64,000 nt of DNA from Thioalkalivibrio sulfidiphilus HL-EbGr7 (GTDB lineage Bacteria; Pseudomonadota; Gammaproteobacteria; Ectothiorhodospirales; Ectothiorhodospiraceae). Under the pieces are notes generated by a model, which was given only the letters and a program-made list of their open reading frames with translations, was not told the origin of the DNA and searched no databases. The stretch is taken from NCBI RefSeq assembly GCF_000021985.1, contig NC_011901.1, positions 2,232,001 through 2,296,000 of the forward strand, in the 5' to 3' direction. Made by a program: the position numbers and the translations under genes. Positions 14,841-25,738 of the stretch are shown in pieces; position 1 is the first letter of the stretch, and the number at the start of each line of letters is the position of its first letter.

Positions 14841-17090
14841 TCACGTTTCGACCTTGAGCTCATCCACCTTCTGGAAACCCCGGGGCAGCTTTTTGCCGCG
14901 CTTGCCGCGCTCGGCGGCGTACTCATCCACCTCGGGGCCCTTCATGGTCTTGAACTTCTTGCCGGCCACCACGGTGAGCGGCTCGCCGTCCTGCACCAGG
15001 GTGATGGCGGCCACCCACTCCTCCCGGGTCTTGAGCTTCGCCGAGGGCACGTTGATGATCTTGTTTCCCTTGCCCCGGGCCATGCGCGGCAGCTCGTTGA
15101 GGCGCGTGACCAGCAGGTGGCCCTCGCTGGTGGCGGCGGCGATCCAGTCCGCATCGATATCCCGCACCCGCACCGGGGGCAGCACCTTCGCGCCGGCCGG
15201 CACCGAGAGCACCGCCTTGCCCGCCTTGTTGCGACTCTGCATGTCCTCGAGGGAACACACGAAGCCGTAGCCGTAGTCGGTGGAGAGCAGGAACAGGTCC
15301 GAGGGCGCGCCCATCATCACCCCCACGAAGCGGGCTCCGTCCGGCGGCGAGAGACGCCCGGACAGGGGCTCGCCCTGCCCCCGCGCCGAGGGCAGCGTGT
15401 GCGCCGGCAGCGTGTAGGTGCGACCGGTGGAGTCGATGAACACCGCCGGCTGGTTGCTGCGCCCCCGGGCGGCGGACAGGAAGGCGTCGCCCGACTTGTA
15501 GCTCAGGCCCTCGGCGTCCACGTCGTGGCCCTTGGCGGCGCGCACCCAGCCCATCTTCGAGAGCACCACCGTGAGCGGTTCGGTGGGCACCAGCTCGGAC
15601 TCGTCCATGGCCTGGGCAGCGGCGCGCGCCACGATGGGCGAGCGGCGTTCATCGCCGAACTTCTCGGCATCCGCCTGGATCTCTTCGCGGATCAGGCGCT
15701 TGAGGCGCGCGGCGGAACCCAGGGTCTTCTCCAGGCTGTCCCGCTCCTTTTCCAGCTCATCCTGCTCGCCGCGGATCTTCATCTCCTCGAGCTTGGCCAG
15801 GTGGCGCAACTTCAGCTCCAGGATGGCCTCGGCCTGGGTGTCGGTGAGGCCGAAGCGTTCCATGAGCACGGGCTTGGGCTCGTCGTTCTCCCGGATGATG
15901 CGGATCACCTCGTCGATGTTGAGGTAGGCGATCAGCAGGCCTTCCAGGATGTGCAGCCGGGCCAGCACCTTGTCCAGACGCCACTGCAGGCGCCGGCGCA
16001 CCGTCTCGGTGCGGAAATGCAGCCACTCGCCCAGCAGCGTGAGCAGGCCCTTCACCTGAGGCCGGCCATCCAGGCCGATCATGTTCAGGTTCACCCGGTA
16101 GCTGCGTTCCAGATCGGTGGTGGCGAACAGGTGCGCCATGAGTGCTTCCACTTCCACCCGGTTGCTGCGCGGCTGGATGACCAGGCGCGTGGGATGTTCG
16201 TGGTCGGATTCGTCGCGCAGGTCCTCCACCATAGGCAGCTTCTTGGCATTCATCTGCGCCGCGATCTGCTCCAGGACCTTGGAGCCGGAGACCTGGTAGG
16301 GCAGCGCGGTGATGATGATGTCCGTGCCCTCGCGCTCGTAGCGGGCACGCATGCGCAGGCCGCCGTTGCCGGACTCGTACATCTTCCGCAGTTCCGCCCG
16401 GGGGGTGATGATCTCCGCCTCGGTGGGGAAATCCGGGCCCTGGATGTGCTCGCACAGATCCGCCACGGATGCCCTGGGGTTATCCAGCAGGTGCACGCAG
16501 GCGCTGGCCACCTCGCGCAGGTTGTGGGGCGGGATGTCGGTGGCCATGCCCACGGCGATGCCGGTGCCACCGTTCAAGAGCACGTTGGGCAGGCGCGCCG
16601 GCAGCACCTTCGGTTCCTCCAGGGTGCCGTCGAAGTTGGGCACCCAGTCCACCGTGCCCTGTCCCAGCTCCGAGAGCAGCAGCTGCGCGTAGGGCGAGAG
16701 CCGCGACTCCGTGTAGCGCATGGCGGCGAAGGACTTGGGATCGTCCGGCGAGCCCCAGTTGCCCTGCCCATCCACGAAGGGATAGCGGTAGGAGAACGGC
16801 TGTGCCATGAGCACCATGGCCTCGTAGCAGGCCGAGTCGCCGTGGGGGTGGAACTTGCCCAGCACGTCACCCACGGTGCGCGCCGATTTTTTGTACTTGG
16901 AGGCCGCCGAGAGCCCCAGCTCGCTCATGGCATAGATGATGCGCCGCTGCACGGGCTTCAGGCCGTCGCCGATGTTCGGCAGGGCCCGGTCGAGGATCAC
17001 GTACATGGAATAATCCAGGTACGCCTTCTCGGTGAAGTCCTTCAGCGGCAGCCGCTCGGCGCCTTCCAGGTTGAGATCAAGACTGCTCAT
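14841..17090 (-). CDS. parC: DNA topoisomerase IV subunit A
   Basis: A 749-aa type II topoisomerase subunit that breaks and rejoins DNA to unlink daughter chromosomes. The winged-helix DNA-binding part contains KPVQRRI and GKFHPHGD; the catalytic tyrosine Y126 lies in [12 protein letters not shown] tower and coiled-coil region follows, and the C-terminal part is a degenerate beta-pinwheel. The absence of a GyrA box and the length fit ParC rather than GyrA. parE is 2 kb upstream on the same strand, separated by a HAD gene and a toxin-antitoxin pair. Confidence 0.95.
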   Translation of the reverse strand: MSSLDLNLEGAERLPLKDFTEKAYLDYSMYVILDRALPNIGDGLKPVQRRIIYAMSELGLSAASKYKKSARTVGDVLGKFHPHGDSACYEAMVLMAQPFSYRYPFVDGQGNWGSPDDPKSFAAMRYTESRLSPYAQLLLSELGQGTVDWVPNFDGTLEEPKVLPARLPNVLLNGGTGIAVGMATDIPPHNLREVASACVHLLDNPRASVADLCEHIQGPDFPTEAEIITPRAELRKMYESGNGGLRMRARYEREGTDIIITALPYQVSGSKVLEQIAAQMNAKKLPMVEDLRDESDHEHPTRLVIQPRSNRVEVEALMAHLFATTDLERSYRVNLNMIGLDGRPQVKGLLTLLGEWLHFRTETVRRRLQWRLDKVLARLHILEGLLIAYLNIDEVIRIIRENDEPKPVLMERFGLTDTQAEAILELKLRHLAKLEEMKIRGEQDELEKERDSLEKTLGSAARLKRLIREEIQADAEKFGDERRSPIVARAAAQAMDESELVPTEPLTVVLSKMGWVRAAKGHDVDAEGLSYKSGDAFLSAARGRSNQPAVFIDSTGRTYTLPAHTLPSARGQGEPLSGRLSPPDGARFVGVMMGAPSDLFLLSTDYGYGFVCSLEDMQSRNKAGKAVLSVPAGAKVLPPVRVRDIDADWIAAATSEGHLLVTRLNELPRMARGKGNKIINVPSAKLKTREEWVAAITLVQDGEPLTVVAGKKFKTMKGPEVDEYAAERGKRGKKLPRGFQKVDELKVET

Positions 17091-17110
17091 GGTGTGTGCT
17101 CGTTATTTTG

Positions 17111-17234
17111 AAAAGATTTCAACGCGAAGACGCAGAGACGCCAAGGACGCAAAGAAGATCTTGAGGAAAAATCGATAACCTAAAAACTTTGCGTCCCTTT
17201 GCGCCTTCGCGCCTTTGCGTTGAAGGCTTTTGAG
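17111..17234. repeat. GCAAAG-family palindromic repeat (A5)
   Basis: Arms begin GAAAAGATTTCAACGCGAAG and end TTTGCGTTGAAGGCTTTTGA. The right edge touches the stop codon of the HAD gene. It fills the parC-HAD gap. Confidence 0.85.
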
Positions 17235-17235
17235 A

Positions 17236-18165
17236 TCAATCCGACAAATGCCGCGGGGCCTTGCCGACCTTGTCGCCCAGGGCGCGTTCCCGGTCGGTGA
17301 CGATGCGTTCGGCGATCTCGCGCACGGCGTCGGTGAGCCACATGTAGGTCTGGGAGCCTTCACGGTAGTCCGCCGGGCCGAAGGCCTGCACGCGGCCCTG
17401 GCGCTGCAGCTCGTTCACCTGGCTGAATTCCTTGCGCTGGCCCGGGTTGTACACGCCGTAGGTTCGCCCGCCGTTGCGCTTGACCACGGAGAACACCGGC
17501 ACGTCGGAGGGGCCGTCGGCCACGTAGATCATGTTCTGGAACGGGATGCGCCGCTCCGCTTCCGGTACGGCCGCATTCACCTCGATCTGGTTCGGGTGCT
17601 TGTTCACACCCTTGTTGATCTCGAACACCGCCCGGGTCTTGGTGGTGTTATCCAGCACGTATCCGATCTGGGAAATCACCGATGAATCCCCGTCCGGATC
17701 CTCCACGAACTCGCAGCCCCAAACCCCGTCCAGGAACGGCGCGATGGCACTGCCACGGATGGTGCGCGTGAAGCCGGTGCTCACCACGTAGTGTTCCAGG
17801 GTGATGTCGTGGTGGGCGAAGCGCGGCTCGCGCTCCACCGCGGCCTTCAGTTCACCGAAGAAATCCGGCAGGCCCGGGTAGAATTGCAGGCGCGCACCCA
17901 GCTCGCCCAGCTTCTGGTTGCTGAGGCCCTTGAACACGCCGCGGCGCACGTAGGTCAGCACGTGGTTGAGGTAATTCATCTCCCCTGAGACCTGCTCGGA
18001 ACCGCGCTTGCGGTAGACCTCGGCGAGCTGGTTCACCTCGGTCCAGAAGGCCCGCTCGTCCACCCCGTATTCCTCGAACAGGGGCCGCTGCATGTACCCG
18101 GGGATCAGGGTCTTGTCGAAGTCCCAGACCACCGCGATGATCGTCTGGGTGAACAATGTGGTCAT
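17236..18165 (-). CDS. HAD-superfamily hydrolase
   Basis: A 309-aa cytoplasmic haloacid dehalogenase-like protein. Motif I is WDFDKTLI at residues 14-21, a serine/threonine motif II candidate is VVSTGFTRTI, and motif IV is YVADGPSDVP. The family includes phosphatases acting on small phosphoesters; the substrate here is unknown. I start at 18165, preceded by GAGGG seven bases upstream, because a longer frame would translate the GCAAAG tandem repeat as an RPLRPL string. It stands between parC and the HigB/HigA pair. Confidence 0.8.
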   Translation of the reverse strand: MTTLFTQTIIAVVWDFDKTLIPGYMQRPLFEEYGVDERAFWTEVNQLAEVYRKRGSEQVSGEMNYLNHVLTYVRRGVFKGLSNQKLGELGARLQFYPGLPDFFGELKAAVEREPRFAHHDITLEHYVVSTGFTRTIRGSAIAPFLDGVWGCEFVEDPDGDSSVISQIGYVLDNTTKTRAVFEINKGVNKHPNQIEVNAAVPEAERRIPFQNMIYVADGPSDVPVFSVVKRNGGRTYGVYNPGQRKEFSQVNELQRQGRVQAFGPADYREGSQTYMWLTDAVREIAERIVTDRERALGDKVGKAPRHLSD

Positions 18166-18197
18166 GTGCGTGCCCTCGCATGAGTGCGATGGAAAAT

Positions 18198-18322
18198 CCA
18201 ACGCAAAGGCGCAAAGACGCAAAGGGCGCAAAGGGCGCAAAGGGCGCAAAGGGCGCAAAGATTCATAAAACTTTCATTCCCGATTTTTTGCGTCCTTGGC
18301 GTCTTTGCGCCTTTGCGTTGAA
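18198..18322. repeat. GCAAAG-family repeat with perfect 9-nt tandem core (A6)
   Basis: The left arm holds about seven units, of which four are perfect tandem copies of AAGGGCGCA. The inverted right arm (TTTGCGTCCTTGGCGTCTTT and on) is shorter. The uneven arms suggest recent unit expansion on one side. It is immediately upstream of the HAD gene's leader. Confidence 0.88.
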
Positions 18323-18348
18323 GGCCCTTCATACGTCGCGACTCATAA

Positions 18349-18675
18349 TCAGGCGGCCTCGGACTTCAGACGCACCTTCAGCTGCCGCCCTTCCTGTTCC
18401 TGCAGGGCCCGCAGTATGGCGAACAGGTTCTCCGCCGTGGGATTTCCGGCCGGGCCCAGCATACGCTGCAGGCTCTTGGAAGAGCGCCCCAACTCCTTGC
18501 CCAATGCCTCGAACCCCAGGGTCGCGTTGACGTAGTCCCGAAGCAGGGACTTGCCGGAACCCAATTCACCGGCCAGAAGTTCATCGACCGCTTCAGTCAG
18601 CAAAGCACGGCGATAGGCGGCATCCCGCCGGACACGGGCCTGCACCGTTTGCCTGAACTCCCGGGTAAGTGCCAT
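18349..18675 (-). CDS. higA: HigA-like antitoxin (helix-turn-helix)
   Basis: A 108-aa DNA-binding protein. The helix-turn-helix is around residues 45-75 (GFEALGKELGRSSKSLQRML), followed by NPTAENLFAILRALQE, typical of addiction-module antidotes of the HigA-2/YdaS-like group. A GAGGGG ribosome site seven bases before the ATG at 18675 favours this start; an ATG at 18690 overlaps the toxin stop as ATGA and is the alternative. It should neutralise the upstream toxin and repress the operon. Confidence 0.82.
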   Translation of the reverse strand: MALTREFRQTVQARVRRDAAYRRALLTEAVDELLAGELGSGKSLLRDYVNATLGFEALGKELGRSSKSLQRMLGPAGNPTAENLFAILRALQEQEGRQLKVRLKSEAA

Positions 18676-18686
18676 GGATGAACCCC

Positions 18687-19007
18687 TCATAGTCGCTGTT
18701 TGTAAGCACGCCAGCAGGATTTGGCGGCCTCAATGTCCGTCTGCTGACCCTTCTTCGTTCCACCACCCAGCAGGATCACCAGCACGGGGCCATCCAGCCC
18801 CAGATAGACCCTGTATCCGGGTCCGAAAGCGATGCGGAGCTCGTGGACCCCCTGGCCTACCGACTTGAGCCCCGAGACGTTGCCCTGCTCAAGGCGGGCC
18901 AGCGCCGTGGTGATCCGAGCAGCAGCCGGTGCATTGAGCCCATTGAACCAGCGCTCAAACGGCGCCCTGCCCGCCGCGTCCACGAAGACTTCCAACTTCC
19001 TTGTCAT
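18687..19007 (-). CDS. higB: HigB-like (RelE/ParE superfamily) toxin
   Basis: A 106-aa toxin of the phage Gp49/HigB-1 type. FERWFNGLNAPAAARITTAL, ELRIAFGPGYRVYLG and the C-terminal LLGGGTKKGQQTDIEAA are signatures of the addiction-module killer family, which cleaves mRNA at the ribosome. The ATG at 19007 has AGGTG five bases upstream; a GTG at 19013 is possible. Toxin precedes antitoxin, as in HigBA systems. An inverted repeat near the promoter is a likely autorepression site. Confidence 0.85.
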   Translation of the reverse strand: MTRKLEVFVDAAGRAPFERWFNGLNAPAAARITTALARLEQGNVSGLKSVGQGVHELRIAFGPGYRVYLGLDGPVLVILLGGGTKKGQQTDIEAAKSCWRAYKQRL

Positions 19008-19020
19008 CAGCACACCTATA

Positions 19021-19036
19021 GTAACATATTCGTTAC
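19021..19036. promoter_or_regulatory. Probable higBA operator (GTAAC-N6-GTTAC)
   Basis: A perfect 5-bp inverted repeat with six bases between the halves overlaps a TACTAT-like -10 element on the minus strand, some 15 bases before the higB start. This is the expected place for binding by the HigA dimer. Confidence 0.55.
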
Positions 19037-19091
19037 CATTAGTCCTTGTTCACTCTCCATGAGCGTGGGGATTTGTTTATTCCGACAATTC

Positions 19092-19129
19092 ATTGCGCTC
19101 CTTTGCGCCTTCGCGTCTTTGCGTCGCGG
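19092..19129. repeat. GCAAAG-family repeat, single arm (A7)
   Basis: Only the GCGTCTTTGCGTC-type arm is present; I find no matching left arm upstream. It ends nine bases before the parE stop codon. The remainder of 19037-19091 has no recognisable gene. Confidence 0.7.
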
Positions 19130-19137
19130 TTCCCATC

Positions 19138-21189
<2,052 letters not shown>

Positions 21190-21200
21190 CGCTGTCCTTC

Positions 21201-24200
21201 ATGCTCGCCACCGACCCCAGCCTCAACATCTCCGTCTTCGCCTCCGCCGGCTCCGGCAAGACCTACCTGCTGGTCACCCGCATCCTGCGCCTGCTGCTGG
21301 CCGGGGCCCGGCCCGACGGCATCCTGGCGGTGACCTTCACCCGGCTCGCGGCCGGCGAGATGCAGAGCCGGCTCACGGAACGGCTGCGGGAATGGCAGAC
21401 GCTGGACGACACGGCCCTGGACCGGGCACTGGCGGACATGGGGGTGAGCGTCGACGATGCCGTGCGGGAACGGGCCCGGCGGCTGTTCGAGCAGACCCTG
21501 CTGGCGGACCGCCCGGTGCGTGCCACCACCTTCCACGCCTTCTGCCAGGACCTGCTGGCCCGCTTCCCCCTGGAGGCCCGGGTGCCGCCCGGGTTTGAAC
21601 TGGCGGACAATGAGCGGGAGTTGCAGGACCGGGCCTGGGACGCCCTGGTGAGCGAGGCCACCCGGGCGCCGGACGCCACGGTGGCCAGGGCCCTGGAGAC
21701 GCTCATCGCCACACTCAATAGCGTGGACAGCGTGCGCAAGGCACTGGACGGATTCCTGTCCCACCGGGAGGACTGGTGGGCCTGGACGGAACACGAGGCC
21801 GATCCCCTCGCCTTCGCCCGGGCACGCATCACCGAGGCCCTGGCGGTGGACCCGGACGCCGACCCCCGGGGCGACTGCCTGGACCCGGCCACGCGCGCAG
21901 ACCTGACCGATCTAGCCGCGCTGCTGGCACGCAACACCAGCACCGACAAGCCCCTGGGACAGGCCCTGGCCGATGCCCTGGCCATCGGGGACACCGGTGT
22001 CCTGTTCGAGGCCGCCCGGGCCGCCCTGCTCACCCAGAAAAACACCCCCCGGGTCCGCAAGCAGAGCGCGGCCCAGGCCAAGCGTCTGGGCGGCGAGGCC
22101 GCCGAGGACCGCTTGCTGGCCCTGCACGGCACACTCTGCGAGCGCTGGCTCGCGGCCCTGGACGGGCTCGCCCGCCAGCACAGCCTGCGCCTCAACGGCG
22201 CCTGGTTCAGTGCCGGCCTGCGCTACCTGGAACACTACCAGGCCCTCAAGGAGGAGCTGCGCACCCTGGACTTCACCGACCTGGAGTGGCGCGCCTACCA
22301 ACTGCTCAACCACGGCGACCACGCCCTGTGGGTGCAGTACCGCCTGGACAGCCGCATCGAGCACCTGCTCATCGACGAGTTCCAGGACACCAACCCCACC
22401 CAGTGGCGCCTGATCCTGCCCCTGCTGGAGGAACTGGCCGCCCACGGGGAACGCCAGGGGCGCAGCGTGTTCCTGGTGGGCGACACCAAGCAGTCCATCT
22501 ACAGCTTCCGCCGCGCCGACCCCCGTCTGCAGGAGATCGCCGCCCGCTGGATCGAGGAGCGGCTGAACGGCCGGCCCGAGACCCTGGACTGGTCCTGGCG
22601 CTCGAGCCCCGCGGTGATGGACTTCGTCAACCGGGTGTTCACCGCCTGCCCCGCCCTGCGCGCGGCCCTGCCCGGCTTCCACCCCCACGACACGCACCTC
22701 AAGGACCTGTGGGGCCGGGTGGAGGTCTGGCCGCTGATCCAGGCGGACCAGGAAACCGAGGAGGACACGCCGGCATCCCAGGGCCTTCGCGACCCGCTCA
22801 CCACCCCCCGACCCGACCCGGGCGAAAGCCTGCACGCCCGGGAGGGGGCGCGCATCGCCGCGCGCATCCGGGAGATGGTCGACGGCGGACAGGTGGTGGG
22901 CCGGGGCGCATCAGCCCGGCCAATGCATTTCGGCGACATCACCATCCTGGTACGCAACCGCACCCACGTGGGCGCCATCGAGGACGCCCTGCGAGATGCG
23001 GGTATCCCCTACCTGAGCGCCGCCCGGGGCGAACTGCTGGATCACCTGGAGGTGCGCGACCTGGAGGCCCTGCTGCGGGTGCTCATCACCCCCCACGACG
23101 ATCTCGCCCTGGCCCAGGTGCTGCGCTCGCCCCTGTTCGACGTGACGCACCGGGAACTGGAGCGCCTGGCGGATGCCGGACCCGGCCCCTGGCACGAGCG
23201 CCTGGAGCGGCTGGCCCCGGACCTGCCGCCCGGCAGCGCCCTGAAACGGGCGGCCGACAAACTCACCCGATGGCGGGCATGGAGCGGCGCCCTGCCCGTG
23301 CACGACCTGCTGGACCGCATCTTCCTGGACGGCAATGTGCTCGCCCGTTACCAGGCCGGCAGCCGGGCGGACCGGGTGCCCACGGTGATGGCGAGCCTGA
23401 TCCGCTTCCTGGAACTGGCCCTGGAGGTGGACAGCGGCCGCTACCCCAGCCTGGTGCATTTCCTGGCCCGGCTGCGGGGCCTGCGTGACCGGTCGGACGC
23501 CGCCCCCGACACCCCGCCGGTGCGCGGCGCCGAGCAGCGGGTACGCATCATGACCATCCACGCCTCAAAGGGCCTGGAGGCCCCGGTGATATTCCTGGCC
23601 GATGCCGCCGCCGTGCCCAGGGACCACAAGACCTACGAACCCCTGGTGCAATGGCCCGCCGGGGAACCCCGCCCCCGGCTCATGCAACTGCTGCCCAGGA
23701 GCGATGACGTGGACAGCCTCACCCGGCAGGCCCTGGCGCATCACCAGACCGCCCGTGAGCGGGAGGAGGCCAACCTGCTCTACGTGGCCCTGACCCGGGC
23801 CCGGCAGGTCCTGATCGTCAGCGCCAGCGCCCGCGGCAAGGGTGACGGCGGCTGGTACGCCCGCATTCGCGAGGCCATCGCCCCGGAGGCGGTCAGCGAA
23901 GAGCTGGATACGGGTGTGCCCGGCCGCTTCGCGGAGGACGGCAGCTGGGTGCACGAGGCCGGCACGCCGCCCGTGGCCGCAGAGCAGGCTGTCGCGACAC
24001 CGCCGGCGGCGCAGGTCCCCGAGGGCCTCAACCGGCGCCTGGAGTGCGCCGCGCCGGAACGGGAGATCGCCCCCAGCCGGGCGGCCGCGGGCTATGCCGA
24101 GGGGGAGCGGGAGGATGGCGACGAGGACGCCCGCCTGCGGGGCGTGGGCATTCACCGCCTGCTGGAATGGCTGGCAGGAGGCATGCGGGACAGCGACGCG

Positions 24201-24602
24201 GCCCTGATCCGGCGCCTGGCCGCCGAACTGGGCCTGGACCCCGGCCATCCCGATCTGGGGGAATGGCTTGGCGAGGCCCGCGCGGTGCTGGCCGAGCCCG
24301 GCCTCGCGGCGGTGTTCGCCCCAGCGCCCGACTGTGTGGATTACTGCGAGGTTCCCCTGCAGTACACCGCCGCCGACGGACGCACCGTGTATGGCATCAT
24401 CGATCGTCTGCGGGTCGGCCGCGAGCGCATCCTGCTCGTCGACTACAAGACCCACCGGGTGGCCGACGAGGCCGCCGCCCGGCAGGTGGCCGAGGTCTAT
24501 GCCGCCCCCATGGCGCTGTACGCCGAGGGCGTGCGCAGGCTCTGGCCCGGCAGGACGGTGGAGGCCCGGCTGCTGTTCACCCACCTGCGGGCGCTCGTAT
24601 GA
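21201..24602 (+). CDS. addA: AddA-type UvrD-family helicase with C-terminal nuclease domain
   Basis: A 1133-aa ATP-dependent helicase-nuclease. Walker A ASAGSGKT is at 14-21, ATTFHAFCQDLLARFP follows, the DEFQDTNPTQ Walker B motif and GDTKQSIYSFRRADP are mid-protein, and TIHASKGLEAPVIF is motif V. Near the C-terminus GIIDRLRV...ILLVDYKTHR fits the RecB/Cas4-like nuclease active site. It should process double-strand breaks. No addB homologue is adjacent: upstream is divergent parE and downstream is a thioredoxin-TPR gene. It starts at ATG 21201 just beyond repeat C2. Confidence 0.88.
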   Translation: MLATDPSLNISVFASAGSGKTYLLVTRILRLLLAGARPDGILAVTFTRLAAGEMQSRLTERLREWQTLDDTALDRALADMGVSVDDAVRERARRLFEQTLLADRPVRATTFHAFCQDLLARFPLEARVPPGFELADNERELQDRAWDALVSEATRAPDATVARALETLIATLNSVDSVRKALDGFLSHREDWWAWTEHEADPLAFARARITEALAVDPDADPRGDCLDPATRADLTDLAALLARNTSTDKPLGQALADALAIGDTGVLFEAARAALLTQKNTPRVRKQSAAQAKRLGGEAAEDRLLALHGTLCERWLAALDGLARQHSLRLNGAWFSAGLRYLEHYQALKEELRTLDFTDLEWRAYQLLNHGDHALWVQYRLDSRIEHLLIDEFQDTNPTQWRLILPLLEELAAHGERQGRSVFLVGDTKQSIYSFRRADPRLQEIAARWIEERLNGRPETLDWSWRSSPAVMDFVNRVFTACPALRAALPGFHPHDTHLKDLWGRVEVWPLIQADQETEEDTPASQGLRDPLTTPRPDPGESLHAREGARIAARIREMVDGGQVVGRGASARPMHFGDITILVRNRTHVGAIEDALRDAGIPYLSAARGELLDHLEVRDLEALLRVLITPHDDLALAQVLRSPLFDVTHRELERLADAGPGPWHERLERLAPDLPPGSALKRAADKLTRWRAWSGALPVHDLLDRIFLDGNVLARYQAGSRADRVPTVMASLIRFLELALEVDSGRYPSLVHFLARLRGLRDRSDAAPDTPPVRGAEQRVRIMTIHASKGLEAPVIFLADAAAVPRDHKTYEPLVQWPAGEPRPRLMQLLPRSDDVDSLTRQALAHHQTAREREEANLLYVALTRARQVLIVSASARGKGDGGWYARIREAIAPEAVSEELDTGVPGRFAEDGSWVHEAGTPPVAAEQAVATPPAAQVPEGLNRRLECAAPEREIAPSRAAAGYAEGEREDGDEDARLRGVGIHRLLEWLAGGMRDSDAALIRRLAAELGLDPGHPDLGEWLGEARAVLAEPGLAAVFAPAPDCVDYCEVPLQYTAADGRTVYGIIDRLRVGRERILLVDYKTHRVADEAAARQVAEVYAAPMALYAEGVRRLWPGRTVEARLLFTHLRALV

Positions 24603-24603
24603 G

Positions 24604-24698
24604 TGAATTCAAGATTCAAGATTCAAAATTCAAAGGGGGTCGGTGGGCCCATTCTGGAGCCTCCTACCCTTTGAATCTTGAATGTTGAATCTTGAATC
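24604..24698. repeat. AAGATTC-family palindromic heptamer repeat (B1)
   Basis: Units AAGATTC and AAAATTC in the left arm, a GC-rich centre, and inverted GAATCTT units in the right arm. It begins two bases after the addA stop. Confidence 0.88.
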
Positions 24699-24763
24699 AT
24701 CCCCATACCATCCCAATCTATCCGGATTGACCCACTTCACCCCGAACAGGAGGAACCATCCCC

Positions 24764-25624
24764 ATGCCCGACGCCCCCTACATCTTCGACGTCACCCAGG
24801 CCAACTTCGACCAGGTGGTGCTGGAGGGTTCCCGGGAGCGTCCGGTGCTGGTGGACTTCTGGGCCGCCTGGTGCCAGCCCTGCCAGATGCTCATGCCGGT
24901 GCTGGCGAAGCTGGCCGCGGCCTACGGCGGACGCTTCATCCTGGCCAAGATCAATTCCGACGAGCAGCAGGCCCTGGCGAGCCGCTACGGCATCCGCAGC
25001 CTGCCCACGGTGATGCTGTTCCGCCACGGCAAGCCGGTTGACCAGTTCATGGGCGTTCAGCCGGAATCCACCATCCGCGCCCTGCTGGAGAAACACCTGC
25101 CCCGCCCCTCGGACAAACAGCGCGCGACCGCCCAGGCCCAGCTGGCGGCCGGTGATGCCGAGGGCGCCCTGGCGTCTCTGCAAGCGGCCCTGGCAGAGGA
25201 CGCGGACAACCAGGCCATCAAGATCGACATCGCCCGTGCCCTGATGGCCCTGGGCCGGGCCGACGAGGCGGACGAGACCCTGAAGACCCTGCCCATGGAC
25301 CTGCACCAGGAAGAGGAGGTCCAGCGCCTGGAGGCCCTGGTGCAGTTCGCCCGGGTGGCCGCACGGGGCGAGGAATTGCAGAAACTGGAGGCGCAGGTCG
25401 AGGCCGGCGACAACCCGGAGGCCCTGCACCGGGTGGCGGCGGCGAGGATCCTGTCGGAAGACTACGAGGCGGCGCTGTCCCTGCTGCTCAGGCTCATGCA
25501 GAAGCACCGCAAGTACGCCGACGAGGCCGGCCACAAGGGCCTGCTGGCCGCCTTCGAACTGCTGGGCGCCCAGCACCCGCTGGTGAAGGAATACCGGAGG
25601 AAGATGGTGAGCCTCTTATATTGA
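24764..25624 (+). CDS. cnoX: Thioredoxin-TPR chaperedoxin CnoX (YbbN)
   Basis: A 286-aa cytoplasmic protein with an N-terminal thioredoxin domain (residues 1-110) and a C-terminal TPR region. The active site is WCQPCQ with both cysteines, C37 and C40, whereas E. coli CnoX has SQHC; a redox-active protein is therefore likely. IRSLPTVMLF holds the cis-proline. In E. coli it guards chlorine-oxidised proteins and hands them to chaperones. GGAGGAACC precedes the ATG. The stop codon merges with a GAAGTGG-family repeat. Confidence 0.9.
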   Translation: MPDAPYIFDVTQANFDQVVLEGSRERPVLVDFWAAWCQPCQMLMPVLAKLAAAYGGRFILAKINSDEQQALASRYGIRSLPTVMLFRHGKPVDQFMGVQPESTIRALLEKHLPRPSDKQRATAQAQLAAGDAEGALASLQAALAEDADNQAIKIDIARALMALGRADEADETLKTLPMDLHQEEEVQRLEALVQFARVAARGEELQKLEAQVEAGDNPEALHRVAAARILSEDYEAALSLLLRLMQKHRKYADEAGHKGLLAAFELLGAQHPLVKEYRRKMVSLLY

Positions 25625-25738
25625 GAAGCGGGAAGTGTGAATTGGGAAGTCGGAACTGAAATGCAAAAAGGCGAGCCATGGCTCGCCTTTTTGCTGCTAA
25701 CTTCGCACTTCCCAATTCACCCTGCCTACTTCCTGGCA
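25622..25738. repeat. GAAGTGG-family palindromic repeat (D1)
   Basis: GAAGCGG, GAAGTGT and related units on the left and inverted ACTTCCC units on the right enclose a perfect terminator palindrome. The left edge contains the cnoX stop TGA and the right edge contains the dsbC stop (GGAAGTAG on the minus strand). Confidence 0.85.
25665..25692. terminator. Bidirectional intrinsic terminator between cnoX and dsbC
   Basis: A 28-base perfect palindrome: AAAAAGGCGAGC, CATG, GCTCGCCTTTTT. The A and T tracts allow function from both converging genes. Confidence 0.93.

Noticed and set aside
14841-17090. gyrA instead of parC
   Set aside because: The length, the lack of a GyrA box and the nearby parE of ParE type favour topoisomerase IV.
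18166-18258. N-terminal extension of the HAD protein with RPLRPLRPL residues
   Set aside because: It is the translation of the GCAAAG tandem repeat; a good ribosome site and a normal family start lie at 18165.
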